Shown here: positions 1-8,296 of the stretch, one piece after another | Layout of the letters: every line of letters starts with the position of its first letter | Position numbering within the stretch: the stretch's first letter is position 1 | Assembly: GCF_021648855.1 (NCBI RefSeq) | Contig: NZ_JAKJHX010000013.1 | Location: forward strand, 1 to 57,697 | DNA: 57,697 bases | DNA from: Tychonema litorale BBK16 | GTDB lineage: Bacteria; Cyanobacteriota; Cyanobacteriia; Cyanobacteriales; Microcoleaceae | Direction: 5' to 3' | Position numbers and translations under genes: made by a program | Notes under the pieces: model-generated | The model's database searches: none | Seen by the model: the letters and a program-made list of their open reading frames with translations, nothing else | What the model was told of the DNA's origin: nothing

Positions 1-97
1 GAATTGGGAATTGGGAATTGGGAATTGGGAATTGGGAATTGGGAATTGGGAATTGCTAATTGGGAATTGCTAATTGGGAATTGGGAATTGCTAATTG
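1..97. repeat. Heptanucleotide tandem repeat (GGGAATT type)
   Basis: About fourteen imperfect copies of a 7-bp unit read as TTGGGAA, some changed to TTGCTAA. The window begins inside it, so the full length is unknown. The same unit returns at 3535-3583. Heptameric short tandem repeats are well known in filamentous cyanobacterial genomes; no coding function is visible here. Confidence 0.9.
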
Positions 98-150
98 GCA
101 CTTCGACTACGCTCAGTCAACCAATTGACGACTGCTTGCTATACAATACC

Positions 151-220
151 AATGCCTGATGCTCGATGCCCCATGCCCGATGCCCGATGCCCGATGCCCA
201 ATGCCCGATGCCCTATGCCC
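151..220. repeat. Second heptamer tandem repeat (GATGCCC type)
   Basis: About ten imperfect copies of a 7-bp unit GATGCCC with single-base variants (for example CATGCCC, AATGCCC, TATGCCC). It lies directly upstream of the HAD phosphatase gene, ending 14 bases before its start codon, so it occupies the place where that gene's promoter or leader would be expected. Confidence 0.85.
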
Positions 221-234
221 ACAACATAGTTTAA

Positions 235-867
235 ATGCTCAAAGTAATTATTTTTGATTTTGACGGTACTTTAGCAGATACAATCGATATTCTTCTGAGC
301 ATCACCAACCGTTTGTCAGCAGAATTTGGCTTTAAGTCTGCCACCAAAGAGGAACTCGCTCAATTGAGCAATTTAACTCCTTGGCAAATCCTTAAATATT
401 CTGGCATTTCTATCTTCAAATTACCACTGCTGATTAGAAAGTTAAAAGCAGAGTTACGCAATGAGATTCCAAATATCCAATTGTTTGCGGGAATCAAAGA
501 AGTTTTATTAGAATTGGAAAGCCAAGGTTTCACACTGGGTATTATCACATCTAATTCTAGAGAAAATGTCCTGATTTCAATGAAAAATAACGGTTTAGAA
601 GGTGTTTTTGATTTTATTGATTCTGCGACAACCTTTGGTAAACATAAAATTATTTATCGGTGGCTAAGACGAGAAAATTTTAATCCTGAACAAGTGGTTT
701 ATGTGGGAGATGAAGTTAGAGATATAGAGGCGGCTAAAAGAACCGGAATTAAGGTCATTGCTGTAAGTTGGGGTTTTAATTCTCAGTCAGCTTTGGCGGC
801 GCATTATCCCGATTTTTTGATTGAACGTCCCCAGCAATTGATAGAATTGATCGATAACTGGGAGTAG
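235..867 (+). CDS. HAD-superfamily hydrolase (phosphoglycolate phosphatase-like)
   Basis: This 210-residue protein has the haloacid dehalogenase signature at its very N-terminus: DFDGTLADT (residues 8-16), with the nucleophile Asp8 and the general acid Asp10. A motif II Ser/Thr segment follows (IITSNS, about residue 103), and the motif IV acidic pair is in YVGDEVRDIEAA (about residue 162). The helical cap sits between residues 20 and 80, as in the Gph/PGMB-like class. Such enzymes remove phosphate from small metabolites in the cytoplasm; 2-phosphoglycolate would fit a photosynthetic host, but the substrate cannot be read from sequence. The start ATG is at the first motif and directly follows a tandem repeat, with no clear ribosome binding site. 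It appears monocistronic. Confidence 0.88.
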   Translation: MLKVIIFDFDGTLADTIDILLSITNRLSAEFGFKSATKEELAQLSNLTPWQILKYSGISIFKLPLLIRKLKAELRNEIPNIQLFAGIKEVLLELESQGFTLGIITSNSRENVLISMKNNGLEGVFDFIDSATTFGKHKIIYRWLRRENFNPEQVVYVGDEVRDIEAAKRTGIKVIAVSWGFNSQSALAAHYPDFLIERPQQLIELIDNWE

Positions 868-1008
868 TGTAACGCTAGTTTTCGGAATATTGCAGAATGT
901 TAAGTAGTGAGAATTTTGTACGCGATCGCTTGAAAAGCTCGATCGGGCTTGATATAAACATAAATAGCAACACTTGCTTTACTCATTAGACAAAATTGGA
1001 GCAGCCCT

Positions 1009-1122
1009 ATGTCAGCTTTAGAAACTTTCTTGACTTTTAGCTTAGCTTCAACCTGTGCCGTCGCAGCTTTAGCAACTTGGTTACGCTTCACAAACCCTCC
1101 TTCCGATGCTAAACGTGGCTAG
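1009..1122 (+). CDS. Small single-span membrane protein, 37 aa
   Basis: A 37-codon ORF begins at ATG 1009 and stops at TAG 1120-1122. A good ribosome binding site, GGAG at 998-1001, lies 7 bases before the ATG. The protein starts MSALETFLTF and continues with a hydrophobic Ala/Leu-rich stretch (residues about 5-25), then a short polar tail with the sequence RFTNPPSDA. This is the layout of the many one-helix photosynthetic or NDH-1 accessory subunits of cyanobacteria. I do not recognise it for certain; an NdhP-like subunit is one possibility, and psbN, petM, psaM and psbX do not match from memory. A 63-codon ORF on the opposite strand (900-1091) overlaps it and looks like a shadow. Confidence 0.55.
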   Translation: MSALETFLTFSLASTCAVAALATWLRFTNPPSDAKRG

Positions 1123-1153
1123 AAGGAAGAAGGAAGAAGGAAGAAGGAAGAAG
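1123..1153. repeat. Heptamer tandem repeat (GAAGGAA type)
   Basis: Four to five copies of a purine-rich 7-bp unit immediately after the stop codon of the small membrane-protein ORF. It is the third heptamer unit in the first 1.2 kb. Confidence 0.75.
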
Positions 1154-1157
1154 ATAA

Positions 1158-1346
1158 AGTAGGTTGGGTTGAAGCTTTGTGAAACCCAACACTGGATTTT
1201 AGAGCGGTTCCCGCTGTATTATGACACACTCAATGAATCGTCAACATTTAAGAAATTAGTTTGTTAATTGTTGTTGTTGTGCTTCATAAAAGTGGGAACC
1301 GCTGTAGATGAAGAGTTGGGTTTCGCAAAGCCTCAACCCAACCTAC
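1158..1346. repeat. Nested inverted repeat element (GTAGGTTGGGTT family)
   Basis: The ends are complementary: GTAGGTTGGGTTGAAGC at the left (from 1159) against a right arm ending CTCAACCCAACCTAC at 1346. A second pair lies inside it: AGCGGTTCCCGCTGTA (about 1202) against GTGGGAACCGCTGTAG (about 1291). The same outer arms return as a compact hairpin at 33821-33900, so this is a dispersed repeat family. No ORF is visible inside. Together with the preceding heptamers it accounts for the gap between the small ORF and leuC. Confidence 0.75.
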
Positions 1347-1375
1347 ATATTTTGGATTTCACTGACATCAATTTT

Positions 1376-2698
1376 CTAACACAAGAATTCGCGCGGATCA
1401 GTGACATATCCAGTCAAAGCAGAGGCTGCGGCTGTATAAGGTGAAGCCAGATAAACTTGAGCTTCCTTGTTCCCCATTCGGCCAGGGAAATTTCGGTTAG
1501 TTGTAGACACGCAAATTTCGGGTTGATTCATCCGCCCAAAGGTGTCTTTTGGTCCACCCAAACAAGCGGCGCAAGAAGGTGCGGCTGGTTCGATACAACC
1601 GGCGGCTAAAAAGATTTCCGACAGAGTTTGACCATCGTATTTTGTGGTAAACATATCTTCGTAAACTTTCTGAGTTGCCGGCACTAAATAAGTTGGAACT
1701 TTGACTTTATTTCCTTTGATAATTCTGGCTGCATTCAGAAAATCGGATGTTTTGCCGCCGGTGCAGGAACCGATGTAAACTCGATCGATCTTGACATCAC
1801 GACAATTCCGTGCTAGGTCTCGATTGTCGGGAGAGTGCGGTTTGGCGACGACTGGTTCTAGTTGGCTGACATCGTAGGTGCGATCGCTATAAAATTTCGC
1901 ATCCTCATCGGTGTAAAATGACTCAAACGGCACATCAGTCCGAGAAGTCACGTAATCAAAGGTAGTTTTGTCCGCAGCTACAGTGCCGTTTTTGCCCCCA
2001 GCTTCAATCACCATATTGCACAGTGTCATCCGTTCTTCCATTGTCAAACGGTCAACTGTATCGCCGGCAAATTCCATCGCCCGATAGTTAGCACCGGCAA
2101 CACCGATATCACCAATAATTTGTAAAATCAGGTCTTTTGCTAACAGATAATCTGGTAGTTCACCATTGAAGATAAACCGCATGGTGGCCGGAACTTTGAT
2201 TAACAGTTTACCGGTTCCCAAGATGAAAGCTGCGTCTGTATTGCCGATTCCGGTGGCAAATTGTCCGAAAGCGCCGGCATTACAAGTGTGAGAATCTGTA
2301 CCGAAAAGCACTTCGCCTGGTCGTGTGTGGCCTTCTTGTGCTAGGGCGATGTGACAAACGCCTTTGTAGTCGGGATTTGCTTTAAAGTTCGATCGATCCG
2401 TGATGTCGTAAAAGTATTTTATCCCTTGTTCCTGTGCAAAATCGCGCAGAATATCGACGTTGCGGTTAGCGCGTTCATCGTTGGTGAAAATATAGTGGTC
2501 GGGAATTAACACGATTTTGTCTGGATTCCAGACTTTAGCGTCGTCGCCGAATTCCTTCTTGAAAACTCCAATGGTACCAGGGCCGCAGACATCGTGGGTC
2601 ATCAACACATCTGTTTCCACCCAAATGTTTTCTCCGGGTTCAACTTTGGTGCGCCCTGATGCTTTGGCTAAGATTTTTTCGGTGAGAGTCATTCCCAT
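1376..2698 (-). CDS. leuC: 3-isopropylmalate dehydratase large subunit
   Basis: LeuC forms, with LeuD, the isomerase that converts 2-isopropylmalate to 3-isopropylmalate in leucine synthesis, using a 4Fe-4S cluster. The cluster cysteines are visible in YIGSCTGGKTSDF (about residue 310) and in GCIEPAAPSCAACLGG (about residues 367-380). Aconitase-family motifs also occur near the N-terminus (TDVLMTHDVCGPGT) and at GTDSHTCNAGAFG. The protein is of the shorter aconitase-like class, about 440 residues. The ORF extends upstream to 2758, adding 20 residues, but I chose ATG 2698 because family members begin MGMTLTEK-like; neither start has a strong ribosome binding site. Homoaconitase or a related hydro-lyase is the alternative. 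LeuD is not nearby. Confidence 0.88.
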   Translation of the reverse strand: MGMTLTEKILAKASGRTKVEPGENIWVETDVLMTHDVCGPGTIGVFKKEFGDDAKVWNPDKIVLIPDHYIFTNDERANRNVDILRDFAQEQGIKYFYDITDRSNFKANPDYKGVCHIALAQEGHTRPGEVLFGTDSHTCNAGAFGQFATGIGNTDAAFILGTGKLLIKVPATMRFIFNGELPDYLLAKDLILQIIGDIGVAGANYRAMEFAGDTVDRLTMEERMTLCNMVIEAGGKNGTVAADKTTFDYVTSRTDVPFESFYTDEDAKFYSDRTYDVSQLEPVVAKPHSPDNRDLARNCRDVKIDRVYIGSCTGGKTSDFLNAARIIKGNKVKVPTYLVPATQKVYEDMFTTKYDGQTLSEIFLAAGCIEPAAPSCAACLGGPKDTFGRMNQPEICVSTTNRNFPGRMGNKEAQVYLASPYTAAASALTGYVTDPREFLC

Positions 2699-2853
2699 AG
2701 TGCGATCGCCTTTTTTGTTAGATGCTACATATGTGTAATTGTAAGCGAAACATTCCATGTTACCGAGGATACAAGTTAAATAAATAGCAAGTATCCGGTT
2801 TGAGTGTAGATGCCTGTGTAGTGTCGCTTATCTCTTAAATTAGAGGATTTTAT

Positions 2854-3528
2854 ATGAACTTGCCAAAATTGTTATTGGGAACCAGCCTCAGTTTAGCAAC
2901 ATTTATTGGTTTGAGTGCAAGTGCGATCGCCACTAATCACACCAATTTTCCTGAAACCTATCTAGCCCAGCAACCTAACTGCAAAAATCCCCAAACTCAA
3001 ACCGAGTTAAACATTTGTTCGGGAGTAGACTATCAGCGGGAAGACAAACAACTCAACCAAGTTTACAATCAAGTTCGCGACCAACTTTCGGCTAATCGTC
3101 GCCAACAATTGATTGTAGCACAAAGAGCGTGGATTTCCTTTCGCGATGGCAATTGCAAATTTGCCAGAAGTGAAGTTGAAGGTGGCACAATGGCACCGTT
3201 AATTTTCAATAACTGTCTCCAAGAAATGACTAAAAAGCGTACCTTGGAATTGAACAGTTATCTACAAGACCAGATGCCGCAGCCGAATAGTAGCAACTAT
3301 CAAACAGTCGATCGCAAATTAAATCAAGTATATCAAAATACGATAGGTACTCTTGCTGCATCTCGTCAATCTCAACTCAAGATAGCACAAAGAGCCTGGA
3401 TTGTTTTCCGCGATGCTAATAGTAAGTTTGAAAGTTCTTTACCTAATGGTAGCACTCAACTTTCTTTAATTCGGATGACTGAACAAAGAACTAAAGATTT
3501 GGTAGATTTTTCACGGGAAAGTCGTTAG
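2854..3528 (+). CDS. Secreted protein with two LprI-like (DUF1311) domains
   Basis: The 224-residue protein starts with a signal peptide (residues about 1-26, ending ASAIA) after a good ribosome binding site, AGAGGA about 7 bases before the ATG. The first LprI-type domain (about residues 42-138) has four cysteines and the helical motif QRAWISFRDGNCKF. The second copy (about 150-222) repeats the motif as QRAWIVFRDANSKF but has lost all cysteines. LprI-family domains include inhibitors of lysozyme, so a role in the periplasm or outside the cell is plausible, but many family members have no known function. The duplication with loss of disulfides in the second unit is clear from the sequence. No operon partner is seen. 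Confidence 0.8.
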   Translation: MNLPKLLLGTSLSLATFIGLSASAIATNHTNFPETYLAQQPNCKNPQTQTELNICSGVDYQREDKQLNQVYNQVRDQLSANRRQQLIVAQRAWISFRDGNCKFARSEVEGGTMAPLIFNNCLQEMTKKRTLELNSYLQDQMPQPNSSNYQTVDRKLNQVYQNTIGTLAASRQSQLKIAQRAWIVFRDANSKFESSLPNGSTQLSLIRMTEQRTKDLVDFSRESR

Positions 3529-3534
3529 AATATT

Positions 3535-3583
3535 GGGAATTGGGAATTGGGCATGGGGAATTGGGAATTGGGAATTGGGCATC
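3535..3583. repeat. Heptamer tandem repeat (TTGGGAA type)
   Basis: Several copies of the unit found at the left edge of the window, interrupted by GCATGGG. It sits right after the stop codon of the LprI-domain gene. Confidence 0.8.
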
Positions 3584-3600
3584 GCTAATCATTAGTCGAA

Positions 3601-3668
3601 ATTAGGAGACGGCAGTGCCGTGTCCCTACAATGTTATTTTGCGTAGGGACACGGCATTGCCGTCTCCT
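3601..3668. repeat. Dispersed palindromic repeat (ACGGCAGTGCCGT family), copy 1
   Basis: Arms GGAGACGGCAGTGCCGTGTC and their complement (ending CATTGCCGTCTCC) enclose a short AT-rich loop and the word GTAGGGACACGGCA. The arms can fold into one long hairpin. It ends 4 bases before the sfsA stop codon at 3672, between two genes that face each other, and may act as a bidirectional terminator. Further copies are at 6456, 9333, 20769 and 23494. Confidence 0.85.
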
Positions 3669-3671
3669 CTT

Positions 3672-4403
3672 TCATTCCGGTACTAGATCCAATTTCGCCA
3701 ATCCCAAATAACAAACACCTTCTGGTGTCACATCAAACCGACAAGGCAAAATTTCCACACCTACATCGATCGCCTGTCGGAATAATTGTCCGTAAGTGCG
3801 ATCGGCACTATCCCCAGGTGCAAAACTCGTACAATCTCCACGATTAATAAAATACAGCATTACAGCCCTCGAACCATCCCGCACCACATCAATTAATTCC
3901 CTCAAATGTTTCTGTCCCCTCTCAGTCACTGTATCAGGAAATAGAGCTAATTGCTCCTTCGCCCAAGTTGTATTTTTAACTTCCAGAAAAATCGGTTTAG
4001 TATCACCTACTAGCCAAAAATCAACTCGACTTTTTTTGTCCTTACCATAAACAACTTCCGGTTTGAACTCACTATAATTGCCCAACTCAGGAAACAAGCG
4101 CGATTCCAAAGCTAACTTAATTACTCGATTTGGCAATCCCGTATTCACTCCCACCCATGTTGGCACAGTATCGCAAACTTGAATTAATTCCCAAGTATAA
4201 GCCAACTTACGTTTAGGATTATCGCTGGGAGATACAAACACGGGATTACCAGGAAGATAAACATCAGTCATCGGACCAGTATTCGGACAGTGTGCGGTGA
4301 TGATTTCTCCCGAAGCCAGTTCGATGTCGGCGAAAAATCGCTTGTATCGCTTAACTAAAATACCTGGCAACAGAGGCGGATATTTGTAAATAAAATCAGT
4401 CAT
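3672..4403 (-). CDS. sfsA: SfsA family DNA/RNA nuclease-like protein
   Basis: The 243-residue protein matches SfsA over its whole length. It has an OB-like N-terminal part (about residues 1-80, with ILVKRYKRFFAD and CPNTGPM) and a C-terminal nuclease-like fold with SRVDFWL and the EVK core in IFLEVKNTTW (about residue 140-150). SfsA was named for a sugar-fermentation phenotype in E. coli; its structure suggests nucleic-acid binding, and its role in cyanobacteria is not established. The ATG at 4403 follows an AT-rich heptamer tract. The stop codon lies next to a palindromic repeat. Confidence 0.92.
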   Translation of the reverse strand: MTDFIYKYPPLLPGILVKRYKRFFADIELASGEIITAHCPNTGPMTDVYLPGNPVFVSPSDNPKRKLAYTWELIQVCDTVPTWVGVNTGLPNRVIKLALESRLFPELGNYSEFKPEVVYGKDKKSRVDFWLVGDTKPIFLEVKNTTWAKEQLALFPDTVTERGQKHLRELIDVVRDGSRAVMLYFINRGDCTSFAPGDSADRTYGQLFRQAIDVGVEILPCRFDVTPEGVCYLGLAKLDLVPE

Positions 4404-4405
4404 TC

Positions 4406-4442
4406 AATTTTAGATTTTAGATTTTAGATTTTGGATTTTATA
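4406..4442. repeat. Heptamer tandem repeat (TTTTAGA type)
   Basis: About five imperfect copies of an AT-rich 7-bp unit between the divergent sfsA and murJ genes. It lies immediately upstream of the sfsA start codon, inside its leader. Confidence 0.7.
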
Positions 4443-4585
4443 TTGGGGCATTATAGCACGAATTTGGGATTTCACTTAATTGAGAACCGCTATATTCATA
4501 GAAATTTTCTGAATTTATGTTACGATAGTCCAGATTTGCGATTAAACTTAGTGAAACCTTTCAACGTTAGCATTTTTAACCATTT

Positions 4586-6199
4586 GTGCCTGAATTACAG
4601 AAGCCCTCTCGTTCCCTAGCAGGCATTGCTGGCATTGTCGCAGTCGCCACTCTGATTAGCAAAGTCTTCGGCTTAGTACGCCAAATTGCGATCGCCGCAG
4701 CCTTTGGAGTCGGTGTCGCCGTCGATGCTTACAACTACGCCTATGTCATCCCCGGTTTCTTATTTATCTTACTCGGAGGCATCAACGGCCCATTTCACAG
4801 CGCCATCGTTAGTGTTTTAGCCCGCATAGACAAAAAAGAAGCAGCACCTCTAGTCGAAACAATCACTACTTTAGTCGGTGGTTTGCTACTATTAGTAACA
4901 GTCGGTTTAATTGTTTTTGCCGATTCAATGATCGATTTGGTAGCACCGGGATTAAGTAGAACACCAGAAGGTTTACAAATCAAAGCCATCGCCATTCAGC
5001 AATTTCGGATTATGGCACCGATGGCATTACTTTCAGGTTTAATCGGCATCGGTTTTGGCACTCTCAACGCCGCCGATATGTACTGGCTTCCTTCCATCAG
5101 CCCCTTATTTTCCAGTGTTGCACTCATCGGAGGTTTAGGCATTCTCGCATTCCAACTCGGAGATAAAATCACTCAGCCAGAATACGCACTAATGGGCGGT
5201 TTGGTTTTAGCTTGGGGAACTCTGGCGGGAGCAATTTTGCAATGGTTAGTGCAACTAGCAGCACAGTGGCGCGCAGGCTTAGGAAAATTGCGTTTGCGAT
5301 TTAATTTTAAACGCCCTGGAGTGCAAGAAGTAGTGAAGGTGATGGTTCCTGCTACTTTATCATCAGGAATGCTACAAATTAATGTCTATACTGATCTATT
5401 TTTCGCATCCTATATACCTCAAGCTGCATCTGCAATGGGTTATGCAGGGTTGTTAGTAATGACACCTTTAGGCATCATTTCTAATGTAATTCTAGTGCCA
5501 TTTTTGCCGATATTTTCTCGTCTCACTGACCCGCAAGACTGGCCGGAATTAAAAGATAGAATTCGTCAAGCTTTGATTTTGACGGGGCTGACGATGCTGC
5601 CATTGAGTGCTTTAATGGTGACACTGGCTAAGCCGATCGTGCGAATTGTTTATGAACGCGGTGCTTTTAGCCAGTCAGCTTCTGATTTTGTCGCGCCGAT
5701 ATTGATGGCTTACAGTATTGGAATGTTTGTGTATTTAGGACGCGATGTTTTGGTGAGGGTGTTTTATGCTTTGGGAGATGGAGAAACGCCTTTTCGCGTC
5801 AGTATTATCAATATTTTTCTGAATGGATTGCTGGACTATTTGTTAGTAGGGGCTTTTGGTGCGCCCGGATTGGTTTTGGCGACGGTGGGAGTGAATATTG
5901 TTTCGATGATTATGTTTTTGTACTTATTAGATAAAAAGCTGGGCGGTTTACCTTGGCGGGAGTGGAGTTTGCCATTTCTGGGGTTGGCTTCTGGGAGTTC
6001 TCTCACTGCTTTTGTGGCTTTGGCTACTCTGCAAGGATGTCAAAGAGTTTTTGGTACTGAAGGTTTGCTAATTCAATTAATGGAGTTGGGTGTGTCAAGT
6101 TTTGTCGGGTTAGCAGTTTTTGCGGTGTTTGTGAGTCAGATGAAATTGCCAGAAGTTGATATGTTTGTCGATCGCATTAAACAGCGTTTTGGAAAGTAA
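4586..6199 (+). CDS. murJ: Lipid II flippase MurJ (MviN)
   Basis: MurJ moves the peptidoglycan precursor lipid II across the plasma membrane. The 537-residue protein is strongly hydrophobic with about 14 membrane spans. It starts with the MurJ signature SLAGIAGIVAVATLISKVFGL and VRQIAIAAAFG, and carries the later motif VRIVYERGAF (about residue 350), both typical of the MOP exporter branch. Length is normal. I take the GTG at 4586 as start because the family homology begins a few residues after it; no strong ribosome binding site is visible. It stands alone, with sfsA divergent upstream. Confidence 0.93.
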   Translation: MPELQKPSRSLAGIAGIVAVATLISKVFGLVRQIAIAAAFGVGVAVDAYNYAYVIPGFLFILLGGINGPFHSAIVSVLARIDKKEAAPLVETITTLVGGLLLLVTVGLIVFADSMIDLVAPGLSRTPEGLQIKAIAIQQFRIMAPMALLSGLIGIGFGTLNAADMYWLPSISPLFSSVALIGGLGILAFQLGDKITQPEYALMGGLVLAWGTLAGAILQWLVQLAAQWRAGLGKLRLRFNFKRPGVQEVVKVMVPATLSSGMLQINVYTDLFFASYIPQAASAMGYAGLLVMTPLGIISNVILVPFLPIFSRLTDPQDWPELKDRIRQALILTGLTMLPLSALMVTLAKPIVRIVYERGAFSQSASDFVAPILMAYSIGMFVYLGRDVLVRVFYALGDGETPFRVSIINIFLNGLLDYLLVGAFGAPGLVLATVGVNIVSMIMFLYLLDKKLGGLPWREWSLPFLGLASGSSLTAFVALATLQGCQRVFGTEGLLIQLMELGVSSFVGLAVFAVFVSQMKLPEVDMFVDRIKQRFGK

Positions 6200-6527
6200 A
6201 TCGACAGAGTTAGAACAGGAATTTTATTTGTGAAGTCTCGATAGACAGACAAGACTCATTGAGTTGCGAGGTTTACTTGCTAGGCACCCCATTTCTCGTG
6301 AATATTGCCGTAGTCGTTAATGGCATACTCTATTTGCAGCATCAAGCGCGGTTTCTCTGTCGGCCGAGTTCCCTTGTGAAAGCACATAGCATTTTCTACA
6401 AAGCCAAAACCAGCCTTGCCACTAGCGGACTTGGCGGGCATTGCAGGCTTAAGTTGACACTAATGGGCAATGCCATGTCCCTACCCAAATAATACCGTAG
6501 GGAAACGGCACTGCCGTGTCCTAATTT
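6200..6527. other. Intergenic region without a supported gene
   Basis: This 328-base gap separates the convergent murJ and DUF3352 genes. A 77-codon ORF (6259-6492) lies here but has no ribosome binding site, no recognisable motif, and runs into the repeat at 6456. The left 250 bases show nothing else that I can support. Confidence 0.6.
6456..6524. repeat. Dispersed palindromic repeat (ACGGCAGTGCCGT family), copy 2
   Basis: Left arm GACACTAATGGGCAATGCCAT is diverged; the right arm GGGAAACGGCACTGCCGTGTCC is well conserved and itself contains an ACGGCACTGCCGT palindrome. The copy ends 4 bases before the stop codon of the DUF3352 gene at 6528. Confidence 0.78.
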
Positions 6528-8159
6528 CTAATTTGATTTGAAGGAAAATAGCATTTCCACTTGGGCAATTGAGGGATCTGGGGAAGTTGTAACAACGCTA
6601 ACTCCTCGAATAGAATTGAGGACTTCAGCGGTGGGTGGGGAAACTAAAGTTGGTGCTGCTTTAAGCAGGTATTGGTTAGCCCAAGACATGGTTTTGTCCA
6701 TATCCAAATAAAAGTAACCCCGATCGCCTGGTGAGACAGAAGTTGCGATCGCCTTAAAATTTGAACTGCTACTTAACGGCTGTGGTGGAGTGGTACTAAT
6801 CACATCCACTAAAGGCCCGCCAAAAGCTACAAACATCGTATTTTTATCCAGCCAGCCATGCCCGAATAAAGTGCCTTGCTGGGGTATTGTCCATTCAGTC
6901 ACCTCCTTTCCCTGAACTTGTCGGGGGGCGATGCTGACTGTAGGATTACTTTTGGCGATCGCATCGAGTTTTTTCAGGGCTGCTTCCGCTGCGGGGCGAT
7001 CGCTTGTTTCAAAAATCATCGTCGCACCCATGCCAAACTGAGACAGAATACCTTGATTTGAAGCGATTGCCCCGATCGCAAATTCTCCATTCATCCAACC
7101 AAAAACATCTCGATCCGCATCCAGATTCACTCCCTTCAAACCATCTCGAATCTGCTTCATGCTGGTAGTAAGTTCCGGGCTATTTTTCGCCTCGGCGGTT
7201 GCTTCCGACCACACTTTATCAATACCCTTCCCGCCAACTAAAGCCAGAGTTTCACCAGGAAATCTCGGTAACAATTTCGATGCGACTTGTGGATTTTGCT
7301 GAGCGAATTTCGGGTCTAATTGAGCAACAGTTTTCACCCTCAATCCCGCAGCATCCACCCCAATTCCGGCAACCATTGACTTAACTTGTTTGAACTGTGA
7401 AATCACCGTTGAAGACAACTTCACATCTGGCTGCAAATTAGCTTGAAGTTGTTCCATCGCCGCCGGATAATCAGGAATATAAACAGTAGCGATCGGATTT
7501 GATACCCCTGCACTTTCAGATAAAAACTTACTTGCATTCGGTTGTGTGGCGAGAGAAGGCTGTCCCTTGAAAGTATCGATCGCCAATTCCACAGTTTTTT
7601 TCAAAGGAGCGATCGCTAATTGATCGTCCAACAAAGCTACACTATAAGCCTTACCACTTGTTTCTACAATCTCAGCAATTTTCACCCCTTGATACTCGCT
7701 TTCCTGAGTTTTTGTACCGGGCTGAGATTTTAATCTATTGGCAAAATTCCAAGCGCTAATTTTATTTTTCACACTCACCACCAGTAGCAGTTGTGGGGGC
7801 TTCGTCTTCGCCTCACCATCAGGGGGAAGCAAAGCCACCATCGCACCGCCTAGCCAAGGCTTTAAGTCCTTCTCAAAGTCAATTTGAGTACCCGCCAAGC
7901 TCTGATCTTGAAAAGTCTTCAAATTCTCGGCGACCAACTTTTGAGCGCCTGGGGTGCCAAATAGCTGCAACTGAGACAGTGCTTGGGGATTGGGGGAGAT
8001 GAACGCGGCCATCATTGCTTCATCGGGTACAACTTTGGCACTTTCTTGAGGGTTTGATACTTTGTTGGTCAAACTCTGGATGTAAAAGTAGCCCCCGGCG
8101 CTACCCGCTGCGACGAGGATAGCGGCAGCAATTAGAAGTTTTGATTTTGTTGCAGACAT
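6528..8159 (-). CDS. DUF3352 domain-containing membrane-anchored protein
   Basis: The 543-residue protein has one N-terminal membrane segment or uncleaved signal (residues about 7-28, LLIAAAILVAAGSAGGYFYI) followed by a large extracytoplasmic domain. The pattern VPDEAMMAAFISPNPQAL and the later DKTMSWANQYLL segment fit the cyanobacterial DUF3352 family, which is of ordinary length here and has no known biochemical activity. It faces the membrane exterior or thylakoid lumen by topology prediction. The gene is divergent from the TIGR01777 epimerase gene, with 137 bases between starts. Confidence 0.82.
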   Translation of the reverse strand: MSATKSKLLIAAAILVAAGSAGGYFYIQSLTNKVSNPQESAKVVPDEAMMAAFISPNPQALSQLQLFGTPGAQKLVAENLKTFQDQSLAGTQIDFEKDLKPWLGGAMVALLPPDGEAKTKPPQLLLVVSVKNKISAWNFANRLKSQPGTKTQESEYQGVKIAEIVETSGKAYSVALLDDQLAIAPLKKTVELAIDTFKGQPSLATQPNASKFLSESAGVSNPIATVYIPDYPAAMEQLQANLQPDVKLSSTVISQFKQVKSMVAGIGVDAAGLRVKTVAQLDPKFAQQNPQVASKLLPRFPGETLALVGGKGIDKVWSEATAEAKNSPELTTSMKQIRDGLKGVNLDADRDVFGWMNGEFAIGAIASNQGILSQFGMGATMIFETSDRPAAEAALKKLDAIAKSNPTVSIAPRQVQGKEVTEWTIPQQGTLFGHGWLDKNTMFVAFGGPLVDVISTTPPQPLSSSSNFKAIATSVSPGDRGYFYLDMDKTMSWANQYLLKAAPTLVSPPTAEVLNSIRGVSVVTTSPDPSIAQVEMLFSFKSN

Positions 8160-8296
8160 TGTTTGTGATTTTCGCGTCTCCTATTAGTTTAGTCAAAATT
8201 ATAGATAGCTGGTGGGGAGGCCCTAGTTTCAAATAATCTAAGACACAAGTTTGGGCGATCGTCTAAACTACTAAAAATGTGAATCATGGGTAAAAA

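Noticed and set aside
900..1091. 63-codon minus-strand ORF.
   Set aside because: It overlaps the small plus-strand ORF at 1009, which has a much better ribosome binding site and a coherent membrane helix.
1376..2698. Considered as aconitase or homoaconitase.
   Set aside because: Length and motifs fit the LeuC-type of cyanobacteria better; homoaconitate metabolism is not expected, though it is not excluded by sequence alone.
6259..6492. 77-codon ORF between murJ and the DUF3352 gene.
   Set aside because: No ribosome binding site or motif, and its end lies in a dispersed repeat.
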